Shown: positions 1-7,294, numbered from the stretch's first letter. The stretch is DNA of 28,164 nucleotides from Pseudomonadota bacterium (GCA_023387695.1 JAEWHT010000287.1:1-28164), one strand, 5' to 3'. The notes: generated from the sequence alone by a model not told the origin. Numbers and translations are program-made.

Positions 1-383
1 AGCGATGCACTATTGCCCCCGTCGCCTCGCAGATGACTGATGCGCGGATCCGGTTGGACCGCACGCATCACCACAAGACTTGGCGCACAGACTCCGGGCG
101 CCAGGACCACACGATTTTGCCGTACGCGATCACACCGGTCGTTTGCGCGATGCGCTCGCTCACGGCTGCCCGCCCTGCGATTGCCTTCGCGCCGATGTGA
201 TCCACGTCCACCGCCGCCCGGCCCGCGTTCGTGACGATCGCGATACGCCCCTTTTCGTTGGGCCGGGTTGCGGCGATGGATACGCTGTTTCCGAATTTCG
301 GTAAAGTGGAATATTTTTGGTGACGGGTATCGACCCACAGATGGCGTGCTTTGCCCGTCGGGCAACGCAAGGCGTTGTGGCCT
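1..383. repeat. Dispersed intergenic repeat remnant, no convincing gene
   Basis: No gene is convincing here. Read on the minus strand (about 370 to 68), the segment resembles a non-coding dispersed element seen many times in Bradyrhizobium genomes, whose spurious translations contain strings such as GRIAIVTNAG and VWSWRP. That identification is from memory. Seen directly: a perfect 7-bp palindrome TTGCCCG-T-CGGGCAA at 351-365, whose right half CGTCGGGCAA recurs at about 5178-5190 in another intergenic stretch. The open frames are short, overlap on both strands and lack ribosome binding sites. The window edge cuts the element. Confidence 0.5.
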
Positions 384-1028
384 TCACCGCACCTTCAGCG
401 ACAACTCCGTGCCACCCTTGAGCGGCAGCGTCATCGAAACGAAACCGTTTCCTGGATCGCGAATGAAGGCAAGATAATCGGGCTCGGCATTGTCGTTCAT
501 GACGTAGCCGCCGACGAGCAGCTGCGGCGCGACGATCTCGATCACCTCGCGGGCGAGCGAGGGACCACCCTCGCCCGGCCAGCCGTCGATCAACGCGAAA
601 TCGACGGGGCCACCGAGATCGCGCAACGTCTTGCGGGCGTCGCCTTCGCGGATCTCGGCGTAGTCGGCAAGACCGGCCTCAGCGAGATTGCGTTTGGCGG
701 TCTCGACCTTGGCAGGCACGATCTCCGAGCCGATTACCGTGCCGCCGCCATTGTCGCGCAAGGCGGCAGCGAAATAGAGCGTCGACATCCCGACCGAGGT
801 TGCGAACTCGGCGACGCGGGTGGCGCGCAGGCCGCGGCACAACAGGTAGATCAATTCGCCCTGCTCGGGATGAATTGAAAAGCCCTGCTCGGCATAGGCG
901 TGAGGATCGCGGTTGCCAAAGGCGCCGCGCGGGCCACCACCGGACGGCCGCTGCCGCGCGCCTTGAAGGCGCGCGATCACGGCGTTGACACGCGGATCTT
1001 GTATCGGGCTGTGCAGCCGATCGGTCAT
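384..1028 (-). CDS. Class I SAM-dependent O-methyltransferase-like protein
   Basis: A 214-residue predicted methyltransferase of the O-methyltransferase (Methyltransf_3/24-like) type. The glycine-containing motif I region is EFATSVGMSTLYFA (about residues 73-86), followed by an acidic end of strand 2 (GSEIVP) and the strand-4 motif FALIDGWPG, typical of small O-methyltransferases acting on catechol-like or similar hydroxylated substrates. The substrate is unknown. I chose ATG at 1028 rather than the upstream TTG because a GAGGGAG ribosome binding site sits about 6 bases before it. The gene lies 15 bp downstream of a PadR regulator on the same strand, so the pair probably forms an operon and this protein may be made under PadR control. 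It is cytosolic, with no signal peptide or membrane segment. Family is fairly sure; function is inferred. Confidence 0.85.
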   Translation of the reverse strand: MTDRLHSPIQDPRVNAVIARLQGARQRPSGGGPRGAFGNRDPHAYAEQGFSIHPEQGELIYLLCRGLRATRVAEFATSVGMSTLYFAAALRDNGGGTVIGSEIVPAKVETAKRNLAEAGLADYAEIREGDARKTLRDLGGPVDFALIDGWPGEGGPSLAREVIEIVAPQLLVGGYVMNDNAEPDYLAFIRDPGNGFVSMTLPLKGGTELSLKVR

Positions 1029-1043
1029 GTCAGGCTCCCTCAA

Positions 1044-1670
1044 TTACTTGCCGAGGATTTCCGCGGCCGCACGCTCGAGAATGCCGGCGATGCGACGTGC
1101 CTCGGCTGAATCGCTGCCGTGCCTGGACCGCAGCGCGCGCTTGAGGTTGTGGCGAGCACGGTGCAGCTCGTCGGACGCATCGGCGTCAAGATCGCTGACG
1201 CCGGCGAAGGCCTCGCGCACCTCGTCCATGCGGCGCCCGATCCGCGACAGCGCCTGGAGGATCGCATCAGCAGTGCCGCGCTGCTCGGCGAGAAAGGCCT
1301 CGCCTTGCGGCGTGATGCTGTAAAGCTTGCGGCCGCCATCCTGCGCGACGCTCGCGTGGCCGACCTCTTCGAGATAGGTCAGCGCCGGATAAATCACGCC
1401 GGGGCTCGGCGTATAAAAACCCTCGGATTTCTCCTCGATGATCTTGATCAGCTCGTAGCCATGCGCGGGCTTGTCGGCGAGCAGTGCCAGGATCACGAGC
1501 TGAAGGTCCTGTGAGGACAGCCGCCGCGCGCCCGGAAAGTCGTCGCCGCCGCGGCCGAAAAAGCCATGCCCGCCGCGGCCGAAGCGATGCCGCCCGCCGT
1601 GCCGGCCTATGGCGAAATGGGCGAAATGCCCGAAGTGGAAGTCTTTGTGGTCTCGGTGTTTGCCGAACAT
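1044..1670 (-). CDS. PadR family transcriptional regulator with His/Gly-rich N-terminus
   Basis: A 208-residue regulator. Residues 1 to about 48 are rich in His, Gly, Arg and Phe, with at least eight histidines, and look disordered or metal-binding. Residues about 52-125 form the PadR winged helix (LVILALLADKPAHGYELIK, then TPSPGVIYPALTYLEEVG, then GRKLYSITPQGEAFL). A helical C-terminal dimerisation region follows. PadR proteins usually repress detoxification or efflux genes and their own promoter. ATG 1670 has a GAAGGAG site upstream; the frame stays open to 1730 but only across the operator region. An AT-rich repeat of ATATC/GATAT half-sites lies just upstream. The downstream methyltransferase gene is probably cotranscribed. 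What the protein senses is unknown; the histidine cluster suggests, but does not prove, metal or haem. Confidence 0.9.
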   Translation of the reverse strand: MFGKHRDHKDFHFGHFAHFAIGRHGGRHRFGRGGHGFFGRGGDDFPGARRLSSQDLQLVILALLADKPAHGYELIKIIEEKSEGFYTPSPGVIYPALTYLEEVGHASVAQDGGRKLYSITPQGEAFLAEQRGTADAILQALSRIGRRMDEVREAFAGVSDLDADASDELHRARHNLKRALRSRHGSDSAEARRIAGILERAAAEILGK

Positions 1671-1693
1671 ATCGCACGTCTCCTTCTCAAAAC

Positions 1694-1720
1694 ATATCTT
1701 ACGATATAATTTGCGATATC
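1694..1720. promoter_or_regulatory. Probable PadR operator
   Basis: An AT-rich island in otherwise GC-rich DNA holds the half-sites ATATC (1694-1698), GATAT (1703-1707) and GATATC (1715-1720). The first two form an inverted repeat around TTAC. It ends 24 bases before the padR-type start codon. TATC..GATA type inverted repeats close to the start are typical of autoregulated PadR genes. The site assignment is inference from position and symmetry. Confidence 0.55.
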
Positions 1721-1768
1721 TCAGGCGCAAATCACGGATCCGTGATCAGAAGCCGCCGGGGACCGTGG

Positions 1769-2320
1769 CTACTCAGCCGCCTCGCTATGGGGGACGCTTT
1801 GCTCGACCTCGAGCTGGAGGATGTCGTTGAAACGGTTGAAGGCACCACACAGCGCGATACGCCAGGTCAGCTCGACGATTTGCGCCTCCGAGAAGTGCGC
1901 GCGCAGGCGGGCAAAGATCTCGTCGCGCGTCTTGTTCCAATTATTGGTCACGGCGATGGAGTATTCGACGACGAGCTTGTCGAGCTCATCAAGCTCGGGA
2001 TGATCTTTGTAATCGACGAGGCGCGCGGCGCCCTCCTCCGATACGCCCTGCACGGCAAGCTTTGGCGCATGGTGGGAGACGCAGTAATCGCATTTGTTGA
2101 GCAGCGACACCGTGACCAGCGCGAGCTCAAGATGCCGCTTCGAGATCATGCCTTCGCTGGCGAGATCGACCAGCAGCGACCACATGTGCTTGAAGATCGG
2201 CGCGCGATGCGCCATCACACCGGCTTGGTTCTCGAACGCGCCATAGGTCGTCATCTTGTCCCACAGGGGTCGCAGTGTTTCCGGCAGATCGTCCCTCGTC
2301 TTGATCGAAATGCGCGACAT
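1769..2320 (-). CDS. Carboxymuconolactone decarboxylase-family (AhpD-like) protein
   Basis: A 183-residue all-helical protein of the CMD/AhpD family. The catalytic pattern of alkylhydroperoxidase AhpD is present with matching spacing: Glu65, Cys77, Cys80 and His84 (motif C-D-Y-C-V-S-H-H), that is E-x11-C-x2-C-x3-H. The CxxC pair suggests a thiol peroxidase or reductase activity rather than true carboxymuconolactone decarboxylation. ATG 2320 has AGGGGAT about 9 bases upstream. It is divergent from the MmcQ/YjbR gene, with 75 bp between the start codons, so the two could share a regulatory region. Cytosolic. Family confident, substrate unknown. Confidence 0.88.
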   Translation of the reverse strand: MSRISIKTRDDLPETLRPLWDKMTTYGAFENQAGVMAHRAPIFKHMWSLLVDLASEGMISKRHLELALVTVSLLNKCDYCVSHHAPKLAVQGVSEEGAARLVDYKDHPELDELDKLVVEYSIAVTNNWNKTRDEIFARLRAHFSEAQIVELTWRIALCGAFNRFNDILQLEVEQSVPHSEAAE

Positions 2321-2395
2321 GGCATGTCATCCCCTGTTGGAAGGCGCATGCTGCCACAAGGACGGGCTCGCGCGCTACCTCGCGATCGCAAACGC

Positions 2396-2749
2396 ATGAC
2401 ACCCAAGACATTCGAAACACGCTGCCTGCGCTTGCCTGCCGCCACCAAGGTGGTGCAGTGGGAGGGCACCTCCGTGTTCAAGGTCGGCGGAAAGATGTTT
2501 GCGATCAGCGGCGGCTTCACGGCCGGCTCCGGCGGCTACATGTTCAAGGTCTCGAACCTGGCCTATTCCATGCTGATCGAGCACGGCCTGGCGCGACCCG
2601 CGCCCTATCTCGCACGCGCCAAATGGGTGCAGCTCGTGAGCAACAAGGCGCTGCCGGATGCAGAGCTGACCGCCTATCTCGCGCAGGCGCATGCGTTGAT
2701 CGTGGCGAAGCTGACGCGGAAATTGCGAAAAGAGCTGCATCTCGGCTAG
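2396..2749 (+). CDS. MmcQ/YjbR family protein
   Basis: A 117-residue protein with the compact CyaY-like fold of the MmcQ/YjbR family: N-terminal helix, VVQWEGTSVFKVGGKMFAI strand pair, then MFKVSN, and a C-terminal region with the family's PAPYLARAKWVQL segment and a helix ending in KLTRKLRKELHLG. Members are proposed to bind DNA, but a biochemical role is not established. I start at ATG 2396; the frame is open far upstream only because it lies opposite the CMD and PadR genes. There is no strong ribosome binding site. It is divergent from the AhpD-like gene. Confidence 0.85.
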   Translation: MTPKTFETRCLRLPAATKVVQWEGTSVFKVGGKMFAISGGFTAGSGGYMFKVSNLAYSMLIEHGLARPAPYLARAKWVQLVSNKALPDAELTAYLAQAHALIVAKLTRKLRKELHLG

Positions 2750-2782
2750 ATCTTCGGCGCTGCGCAAAGTTGCAGCCAGCGA

Positions 2783-2816
2783 TTGACAGAGATCACTATC
2801 TGACTAAAGTCAGATA
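2783..2816 (+). promoter_or_regulatory. Promoter overlapped by perfect palindromic operator, leaderless arrangement
   Basis: TTGACA at 2783-2788 matches the -35 consensus exactly. After a 16-base spacer, TAAAGT (2805-2810) is a plausible -10. Transcription would then begin at about 2817, the A of the ATG. A perfect inverted repeat, TATCTGACT (2797-2805) and AGTCAGATA (2808-2816) separated by two bases, covers the -10 and touches the start codon. No Shine-Dalgarno sequence is visible. This fits a leaderless mRNA and self-repression by the MarR-like domain encoded downstream (inference). Confidence 0.6.
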
Positions 2817-3695
2817 ATGCTGGATCCCATCGCTCGCGTCCGCCGCTTCAACCGCGCCGTCACTTCCGCTGTCGGCGCACTCGATACCTCCTTCCTTGGG
2901 CGCGGCCGGCCGCTGGGTGCGGCGCGCGTGCTCAATGCGATCGGGCACGGACGCTCGGATGTCGGCGAAATCCGCGACTATCTCGGCCTTGATTCCGGGC
3001 TGATGAGCCGATTGCTGCGCAGCCTGGAGGATGACGGGCTGATCGAGACAGATGCGCATAAAGATGATGCACGGCGCCGCGTGGCGACGCTGACGCGCGC
3101 GGGCAAACGCGAATTTGCGGCCTATGAGGCGATGTCGAATACGCAGGCCGAGAGCTTCATCGCCCGCAATTCGCAGCGTGAGGCGCTGCTTGCGGCGATG
3201 GATCTGATCGCGTCCGCGCTGACGCGCGATCGTATCGCGCTCACCGAGATGGATCCGCAAAGCAACGAGGCGCGCTATTGCCTCGGCGAGTATTACGCCG
3301 AGCTCGGCCGCCGCTTCAAACAGGGTTTTGATGTCTCGCTCTCGCGCGATCCCGATGCCAAGGACATGCGTCGTCCGCGCGGCTCGTTTCTCGTCGCGAT
3401 GTCGGACACGCTGCCGATCGGCTGCGTTGGCTTGAAGGGCACGGATCACGGCTATGCCGAGATCAAGCGTCTCTGGGTCGCACCGTCCGCGCGCGGCTTG
3501 GGGCTCGGCAAGCGCCTGATGGACGCGGCTGAAGATGCCGCACGCGCGCTCGGCATCGCGCTTTTGCGGCTGGACACCAACAGCGCACTGCCGGAGGCCG
3601 GCCAGCTCTACCGCACCACCGGCTGGCGCGAGATCCCGCGCTTCAACGATGATCCGTACCCGGATCTGTTCTTCGAAAAACAGATCCGGGCATAG
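2817..3695 (+). CDS. MarR-type HTH / GNAT N-acetyltransferase fusion
   Basis: A 292-residue two-domain protein. Residues about 1-140 are a MarR-like winged helix (GEIRDYLGLDSGLMSRLLRSLEDDGLIE, then DDARRRVATLTRAGKREFA). Residues about 150-292 are a GNAT acetyltransferase with the acetyl-CoA loop in the segment IKRLWVAPSARGLGLGKRLMDAAEDAA and the usual C-terminal GWREIPRFNDDPYPDLFFEK ending. Such fusions are common in rhizobia and are thought to couple ligand acetylation with gene control; the substrate is unknown. The ATG abuts a perfect 20-bp palindrome and has no ribosome binding site. The gene converges on the MFS gene with a 7-bp gap, and its last codons contain a 12-bp perfect hairpin. 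Confidence 0.88.
   Translation: MLDPIARVRRFNRAVTSAVGALDTSFLGRGRPLGAARVLNAIGHGRSDVGEIRDYLGLDSGLMSRLLRSLEDDGLIETDAHKDDARRRVATLTRAGKREFAAYEAMSNTQAESFIARNSQREALLAAMDLIASALTRDRIALTEMDPQSNEARYCLGEYYAELGRRFKQGFDVSLSRDPDAKDMRRPRGSFLVAMSDTLPIGCVGLKGTDHGYAEIKRLWVAPSARGLGLGKRLMDAAEDAARALGIALLRLDTNSALPEAGQLYRTTGWREIPRFNDDPYPDLFFEKQIRA
3659..3690. terminator. 12-bp perfect hairpin between convergent genes
   Basis: CCCGGATCTGTT (3659-3670) and AACAGATCCGGG (3679-3690) form a perfect 12-bp stem with an 8-base loop, inside the last codons of the GNAT gene and 13 bp before the stop of the convergent MFS gene. There is no T-run on either side, so if it stops transcription it is not a canonical intrinsic terminator. 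It could also protect the 3' ends of both messages. Confidence 0.45.
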
Positions 3696-3702
3696 GTTCC
3701 CG

Positions 3703-4929
3703 TCAAGCTGCAACCGGGGCTGGCGCAGGTTGGCTTTGCGGCTTCGGGAATGGGCGGAACGTCATCGCCATCAGGAACGCCCCCAGGCCCATCGCCCACG
3801 AACCGATATAGAGCCAGGCGTAGCTGGAGAACGCGTCGTAGATCAGGCCGCCGGCGAGCGGGCCGGTCGCCATGCCGAGACTGCCGGCCATCGCCGTGCC
3901 GCCGATCACGGTGCCCATCATCTTCAGCGGAAAGTTTTCGCGGATGATGACCGCATAGAGCGGCATGGTGCCGGCATAGATGAAGCCGAACACGGTCGCG
4001 ACCATGTAGAAGGTCGTGAGCTCATGGGCAAAGACATAGGCGAGCGCGCCGAAGGCTTGCGCGAGCAGGCCGCCGACCAGCACGCGCTTGGCGCCGAGGC
4101 GATCGCCCATCAGGCCGAAGGCGATGCGGCCGCCTAGGCCGGCCAGTCCCTCGACACTGTAGATCGTCACCGCCGAGATCAGCGGGATGCCGCAACTCAC
4201 GGCATAGCTGACGGTGTGGATGATCGGGCCGGAATGCGTGGCGCAGCAGAAGAAATTGGTCGCGATCAGGATCAGGAATTGCGGCGAGCGTAGCGCCTCG
4301 CCCACTGTCATCTCGGATTGCGGACCACCCGGCCCCGCTGCGCCGACCGGCGGATGCGCCAGCGCCGGCGGCCGGCGCACCAGCAGCGCGACCGGGATCA
4401 TGATCACGGCAACCACCAGCGACACGATCTGCATCGCGGTGCGCCAGTCATGGTGCGACACCAGCCAGGCCGCGAGCGGCGCCATCGTCATCGGCGCCAC
4501 GCCCATGCCGGCCGACACCAGCGAGACCGCAAGGCTGCGATGGGTATCGAACCAGCCGGTGACGGTCGCCATCATCGGCGCGAAGATCGCAGCACAGGAG
4601 GCGCCGACCAGCAGGCCGAACACGAACTGGAACACGATCAGCGAGGTCGCATGGCTCGCCGCGAACAGGCTCAGCGCCAGCACGGTCGATCCCGTCAGCA
4701 CCACCGGCAGCGGGCCGAACTTGTCCGTCAGCGTTCCCCAGATCATGCTGGTGCAGGCCATCGCCAGAAAGCCGATCGTCATCGCACTGGAGATGCCGGT
4801 CACCGACCATCCCGTGTCCTTGGCGATCGGCTGCAGGAACACCGGTAGCGAAAACATGCCGCCGATGGCGACGCAACCGAGCACGCCGCCGGCCGCGACG
4901 ATCACCCAGCGATAAGAGGAAGCAGTCAT
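3703..4929 (-). CDS. MFS transporter, OFA/monocarboxylate-like
   Basis: A 408-residue inner-membrane protein with about 12 hydrophobic segments and a central hydrophilic loop (about residues 185-210, proline/glycine rich). The MFS motif A appears after TM2 as GTLTDKFGPLPVV and again in the second half as GLMGDRLGAKRV. The overall pattern (YRWVIVAAGGVLG start; GWSVTGISSAMTIGFLAMACTSMIWG) is like oxalate:formate antiporter and monocarboxylate porter relatives; the substrate cannot be read from sequence. ATG 4929 has GGGAGA about 7 bases upstream. It converges on the MarR-GNAT gene and has about 320 bp of non-coding DNA upstream. Confidence 0.87.
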   Translation of the reverse strand: MTASSYRWVIVAAGGVLGCVAIGGMFSLPVFLQPIAKDTGWSVTGISSAMTIGFLAMACTSMIWGTLTDKFGPLPVVLTGSTVLALSLFAASHATSLIVFQFVFGLLVGASCAAIFAPMMATVTGWFDTHRSLAVSLVSAGMGVAPMTMAPLAAWLVSHHDWRTAMQIVSLVVAVIMIPVALLVRRPPALAHPPVGAAGPGGPQSEMTVGEALRSPQFLILIATNFFCCATHSGPIIHTVSYAVSCGIPLISAVTIYSVEGLAGLGGRIAFGLMGDRLGAKRVLVGGLLAQAFGALAYVFAHELTTFYMVATVFGFIYAGTMPLYAVIIRENFPLKMMGTVIGGTAMAGSLGMATGPLAGGLIYDAFSSYAWLYIGSWAMGLGAFLMAMTFRPFPKPQSQPAPAPVAA

Positions 4930-5248
4930 CGAATGTCTCCCGTCAGGTCTGTCTCACGTGGAAGACGATTGGAAACGGCAAAAGCAGACAGAACGACCCT
5001 ATTTTATTTTGCAGGTCGTCGCGATCGCGGACCGCAGATGGAAACCGAAATCACCGTTGGTCACCCAAAACGCGAAAACAACCCCATGCACAGTAGACCG
5101 TCGCAGGGAGATCAATGGCTTAGTTGCTGCCAACCGCTGACATCGGAAATTGCGACGCCAAAGCCGCGATTTGACACGTCGGGCAAAACACCGGCATCAT
5201 GGCATCATCCCGAAAATTCGATCGCTCCGCGCTTCCGCTCGCCCGCTC
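4930..5248. other. Non-coding gap with possible repeat fragment
   Basis: No gene is supported in this 319-bp stretch. It must hold the promoters of the MFS gene (leftward) and the deformylase-like gene (rightward). Around 5173-5190 is a TTTGACACGTCGGGCAA motif that shares CGTCGGGCAA with the palindrome at 351-365, suggesting a fragment of the same dispersed repeat family. Several short frames cross it on both strands without start signals. Confidence 0.4.
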
Positions 5249-5749
5249 ATGGCCATTCGTCCCATCGTCCGCTATCCCGACCGCCGGCTCGCGATGCCTG
5301 CCCGCCCCGTCACCGCCTTCGACGACGGCTTGCGCGAGCTCGGAGCCGACCTGCTGGAGACGATGCGCGCCGCGCCCGGCATCGGCATCACCGCGCCGCA
5401 TATTGGCGTGCCCTTGCGTGTCGTCGTGCTCGAGCTCGACGCCAGGATTGGACCGCAGACCTACGTCAATCCAGAGATTGAATGGGCGTCACCGGAGATG
5501 ATCCTGCACAAGGAAGGCAGCGTCTCGATGCCCGGCGTCAATGACGAGGTGCAGCGCCATGCCCGCGTGCGGATCAGCTATCAGGACGTGGACGGCAACA
5601 TGCAAAGCGAGGAGTCGGATGGTTTGCGCGCCGTCTGCCATCAGCACGAGATCGATCAGCTCGACGGGATGTTTTGGATCCAGCGGCTGTCGCGGCTGAA
5701 GCGCGAGCGGCTGGCGAAGAAGTTCGAGAAGATGGGACGGAATTCGTAG
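5249..5749 (+). CDS. Peptide deformylase homologue lacking metal ligands
   Basis: A 166-residue protein that aligns over its whole length with peptide deformylase, but key catalytic positions are changed. Motif 1 (normally GxGxAAxQ) reads GIGITAPH (44-51), with His51 instead of Gln. Motif 2 (normally EGCxS) reads EGSVS (89-93), with Ser91 in place of the metal-binding Cys. Motif 3 (normally HExxH) reads HEIDQ (133-137), keeping His133 and Glu134 but replacing the second His with Gln137. An active enzyme needs Cys plus both His for its Fe/Zn ion, so deformylase activity is unlikely. The start is ATG 5249, with only weak ribosome-binding potential. The stop codon TAG (5747-5749) is provided by a dispersed palindromic repeat. 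It may be a binding protein or have another role. Confidence 0.82.
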   Translation: MAIRPIVRYPDRRLAMPARPVTAFDDGLRELGADLLETMRAAPGIGITAPHIGVPLRVVVLELDARIGPQTYVNPEIEWASPEMILHKEGSVSMPGVNDEVQRHARVRISYQDVDGNMQSEESDGLRAVCHQHEIDQLDGMFWIQRLSRLKRERLAKKFEKMGRNS

Positions 5750-5882
5750 GGTGGGTTAGCTGAGCGGCTGCGCGACGCGCGGGCCGGTCGGCGTAACCCA
5801 CCTCTTTGGTTTCCGCGGAGACGGAAGTGGTGGATTACGCCAGCGACTGCGCTTCGCGCAGCCGCTGGCTAATCCACCCTAC
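5746..5882. repeat. Dispersed palindromic repeat, two nested hairpins
   Basis: The outer arms GTAGGGTGGGTTAGC (5746-5760) and GCTAATCCACCCTAC (5868-5882) are complementary with one mismatch. Inside are two hairpins: GGTGGGTTA (5750-5758) with TAACCCACC (5794-5802), and GTGGATTA (5830-5837) with TAATCCAC (5870-5877). The element fills the gap between the deformylase-like gene and the convergent AraC gene and supplies the former's stop codon. Elements of this look are frequent in Bradyrhizobium (from memory). Confidence 0.75.
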
Positions 5883-5893
5883 GACGCCCAAGA

Positions 5894-6775
5894 CTACTTC
5901 AGCGGCAAAAACAGTTCCGCGACCGTTTCGTGCTCCGGCACTTCCGGGAAGAAGCTCAGCCGCTGGCAGTAGATCGGGAAGTCGCGGGCTTCTTCGCCGC
6001 TGGCCGGAAGCCAGTCGCGATAGAGGTAGAGCGCGGCAGGTTCGAGATTATCGGTGTAGCCGACGACGCGCAGCACGGCGCAGCGCCCGCCGGGGATCTC
6101 GCCGGCCTTGACCTCGCCGTCGTTCGCTGCGATCGGCTGGTCGGTGCCGACACAGAGGTCGGTGCTGTAATCGGCTGATGACGCGGGATTGCGCTCCGAG
6201 CGCCAGACATTGAAGGTTGGACTTATGCTGGGGTGCAGGCCGCGGGCCTTGCGCCAGGCGATGAAGCGCTGGATGGTGGCGCCCAACGTCGCCGGGCTTC
6301 CCCGGTGTTCCATGATCGCCACCTTGGTGGTTGGCACGTCGCGGATCGTCACGTCGTCAGTTGTGTAGCTTGTCTTCATGAGCTTGCTCCTCGCTGCATC
6401 GAGAGGCCCGAAGGCCGCAAGCCACGGTTCCCAATCCGGTGATTTCCGGAACGACGACGGCGACTGCCCGAACCGTTGCCGAAAGGCGCGGGCGAAGGCA
6501 TCCGGTGCGTCGTAACCGGCATCCATCGCGATCTCGGTTACATCAAGGGCATCCATATGGGCCAGCTGATACGACGCACGCTTCATGCGAGCCAGCTGGA
6601 CATAGCGATGCACTGACAGGCCGAAGGTCGCCGTGAACTGCCGGTGAAAATGGAATTTCGAGAAGGCCGCAACGGCGCTCAAGCTGTCCAGGTCCAGATC
6701 TTCGTCGAGATGCCGGTCAATATGGTCCAGCACCCGCCGCATCCGGGCTTGATAGTTCTGCAATGCCGCCGTCAT
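5894..6775 (-). CDS. AraC family regulator with GyrI-like effector domain
   Basis: A 293-residue regulator. Residues about 8-112 hold the two-helix-turn-helix AraC DNA-binding domain placed N-terminally (DLDSLSAVAAFSKFHFHRQFTA.. and DVTEIAMDAGYDAPDAFARAFRQRFGQSP). Residues about 135-293 form a GyrI/SOUL-like small-molecule-binding domain, beginning VTIRDVPTTKVAIMEHRG. This layout is that of the Rob/MarA-like multidrug-sensing regulators of the AraC-GyrI type. ATG 6775 has a strong GGAGGAGGG site. Targets are not apparent; no resistance gene is directly adjacent. It converges on the deformylase-like gene across a dispersed repeat. Confidence 0.92.
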   Translation of the reverse strand: MTAALQNYQARMRRVLDHIDRHLDEDLDLDSLSAVAAFSKFHFHRQFTATFGLSVHRYVQLARMKRASYQLAHMDALDVTEIAMDAGYDAPDAFARAFRQRFGQSPSSFRKSPDWEPWLAAFGPLDAARSKLMKTSYTTDDVTIRDVPTTKVAIMEHRGSPATLGATIQRFIAWRKARGLHPSISPTFNVWRSERNPASSADYSTDLCVGTDQPIAANDGEVKAGEIPGGRCAVLRVVGYTDNLEPAALYLYRDWLPASGEEARDFPIYCQRLSFFPEVPEHETVAELFLPLK

Positions 6776-6859
6776 CGTCCCTCCTCCGTGGCGGCTTGAA
6801 TTAGTCGCGGACGGGCCTCGTGTGCTCGACCGATCTTGCGGTTTGGGACAAATGCGAGA

Positions 6860-7294
6860 CTAGTCGGTATCCGCAAGCGCACGCATCAAATTCGGAGTCG
6901 ACCAACTCGCAACGCCGGTGCCGGCGAAATCGCGGTCTGTTGTCCAGACGTCGGCATCGACGCTCCAAGCTAGCGCCAGCACGTGCGCGTCGCGGTCAGA
7001 GCCGTTACGGCTTGGCACGGCGTCCCGAAGCGTCTCTTCGCATTGGTCAAGCATGGGGGCCAATGCAGCGACAGGAACGATCGTCAACACATTCACCAAA
7101 GCGTCGAGCACCTCGATCAGCTCCGGGCGCTGCAAGCCGAGCGCGATACGCCGACGTGCTTCCTGGACAACACGGTCCGTCGTCACCAGGATTGCGCTTT
7201 CTGTAGCCTTGAGGAGCGCACCGGAACTTCGGCCTCGAACTGCGGCGATCAGAATGGCTGCATCAATGACAATCGTGGTCGACGGCCGTCTCAT
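6860..7294 (-). CDS. PIN-domain toxin (VapC-like)
   Basis: A 144-residue PIN-domain protein, probably a ribonuclease toxin. The acidic residues expected of a Mg-dependent PIN nuclease are visible: Asp11 (TIVIDAAILIAAVRG), Glu45 (VVQEA), Asp102 (SDRDAHVLALA) and Asp120/Asp122 (WTTDRDF). ATG 7294 overlaps the antitoxin stop by four bases (ATGA), the usual coupling in toxin-antitoxin pairs. An in-frame upstream start at 7351 would lie inside the antitoxin and is not used here. The product is cytosolic and would be held inactive by the upstream gene's product. Whether it cuts tRNA or other RNA cannot be told from sequence. Confidence 0.87.
   Translation of the reverse strand: MRRPSTTIVIDAAILIAAVRGRSSGALLKATESAILVTTDRVVQEARRRIALGLQRPELIEVLDALVNVLTIVPVAALAPMLDQCEETLRDAVPSRNGSDRDAHVLALAWSVDADVWTTDRDFAGTGVASWSTPNLMRALADTD

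Noticed and set aside
1..370. 100-codon minus-strand frame at the left edge
   Set aside because: The translation resembles known spurious products of a dispersed Bradyrhizobium repeat, with other frames open across the same DNA.
1484..2395. Long plus-strand extension in front of the MmcQ/YjbR gene
   Set aside because: It lies opposite the PadR and AhpD-like genes and has no family match; only the last 117 codons look like a real protein.
4933..5481. 182-codon frame ahead of and overlapping the deformylase-like gene
   Set aside because: Its second half is the deformylase gene read in the wrong frame; the first half is non-coding.
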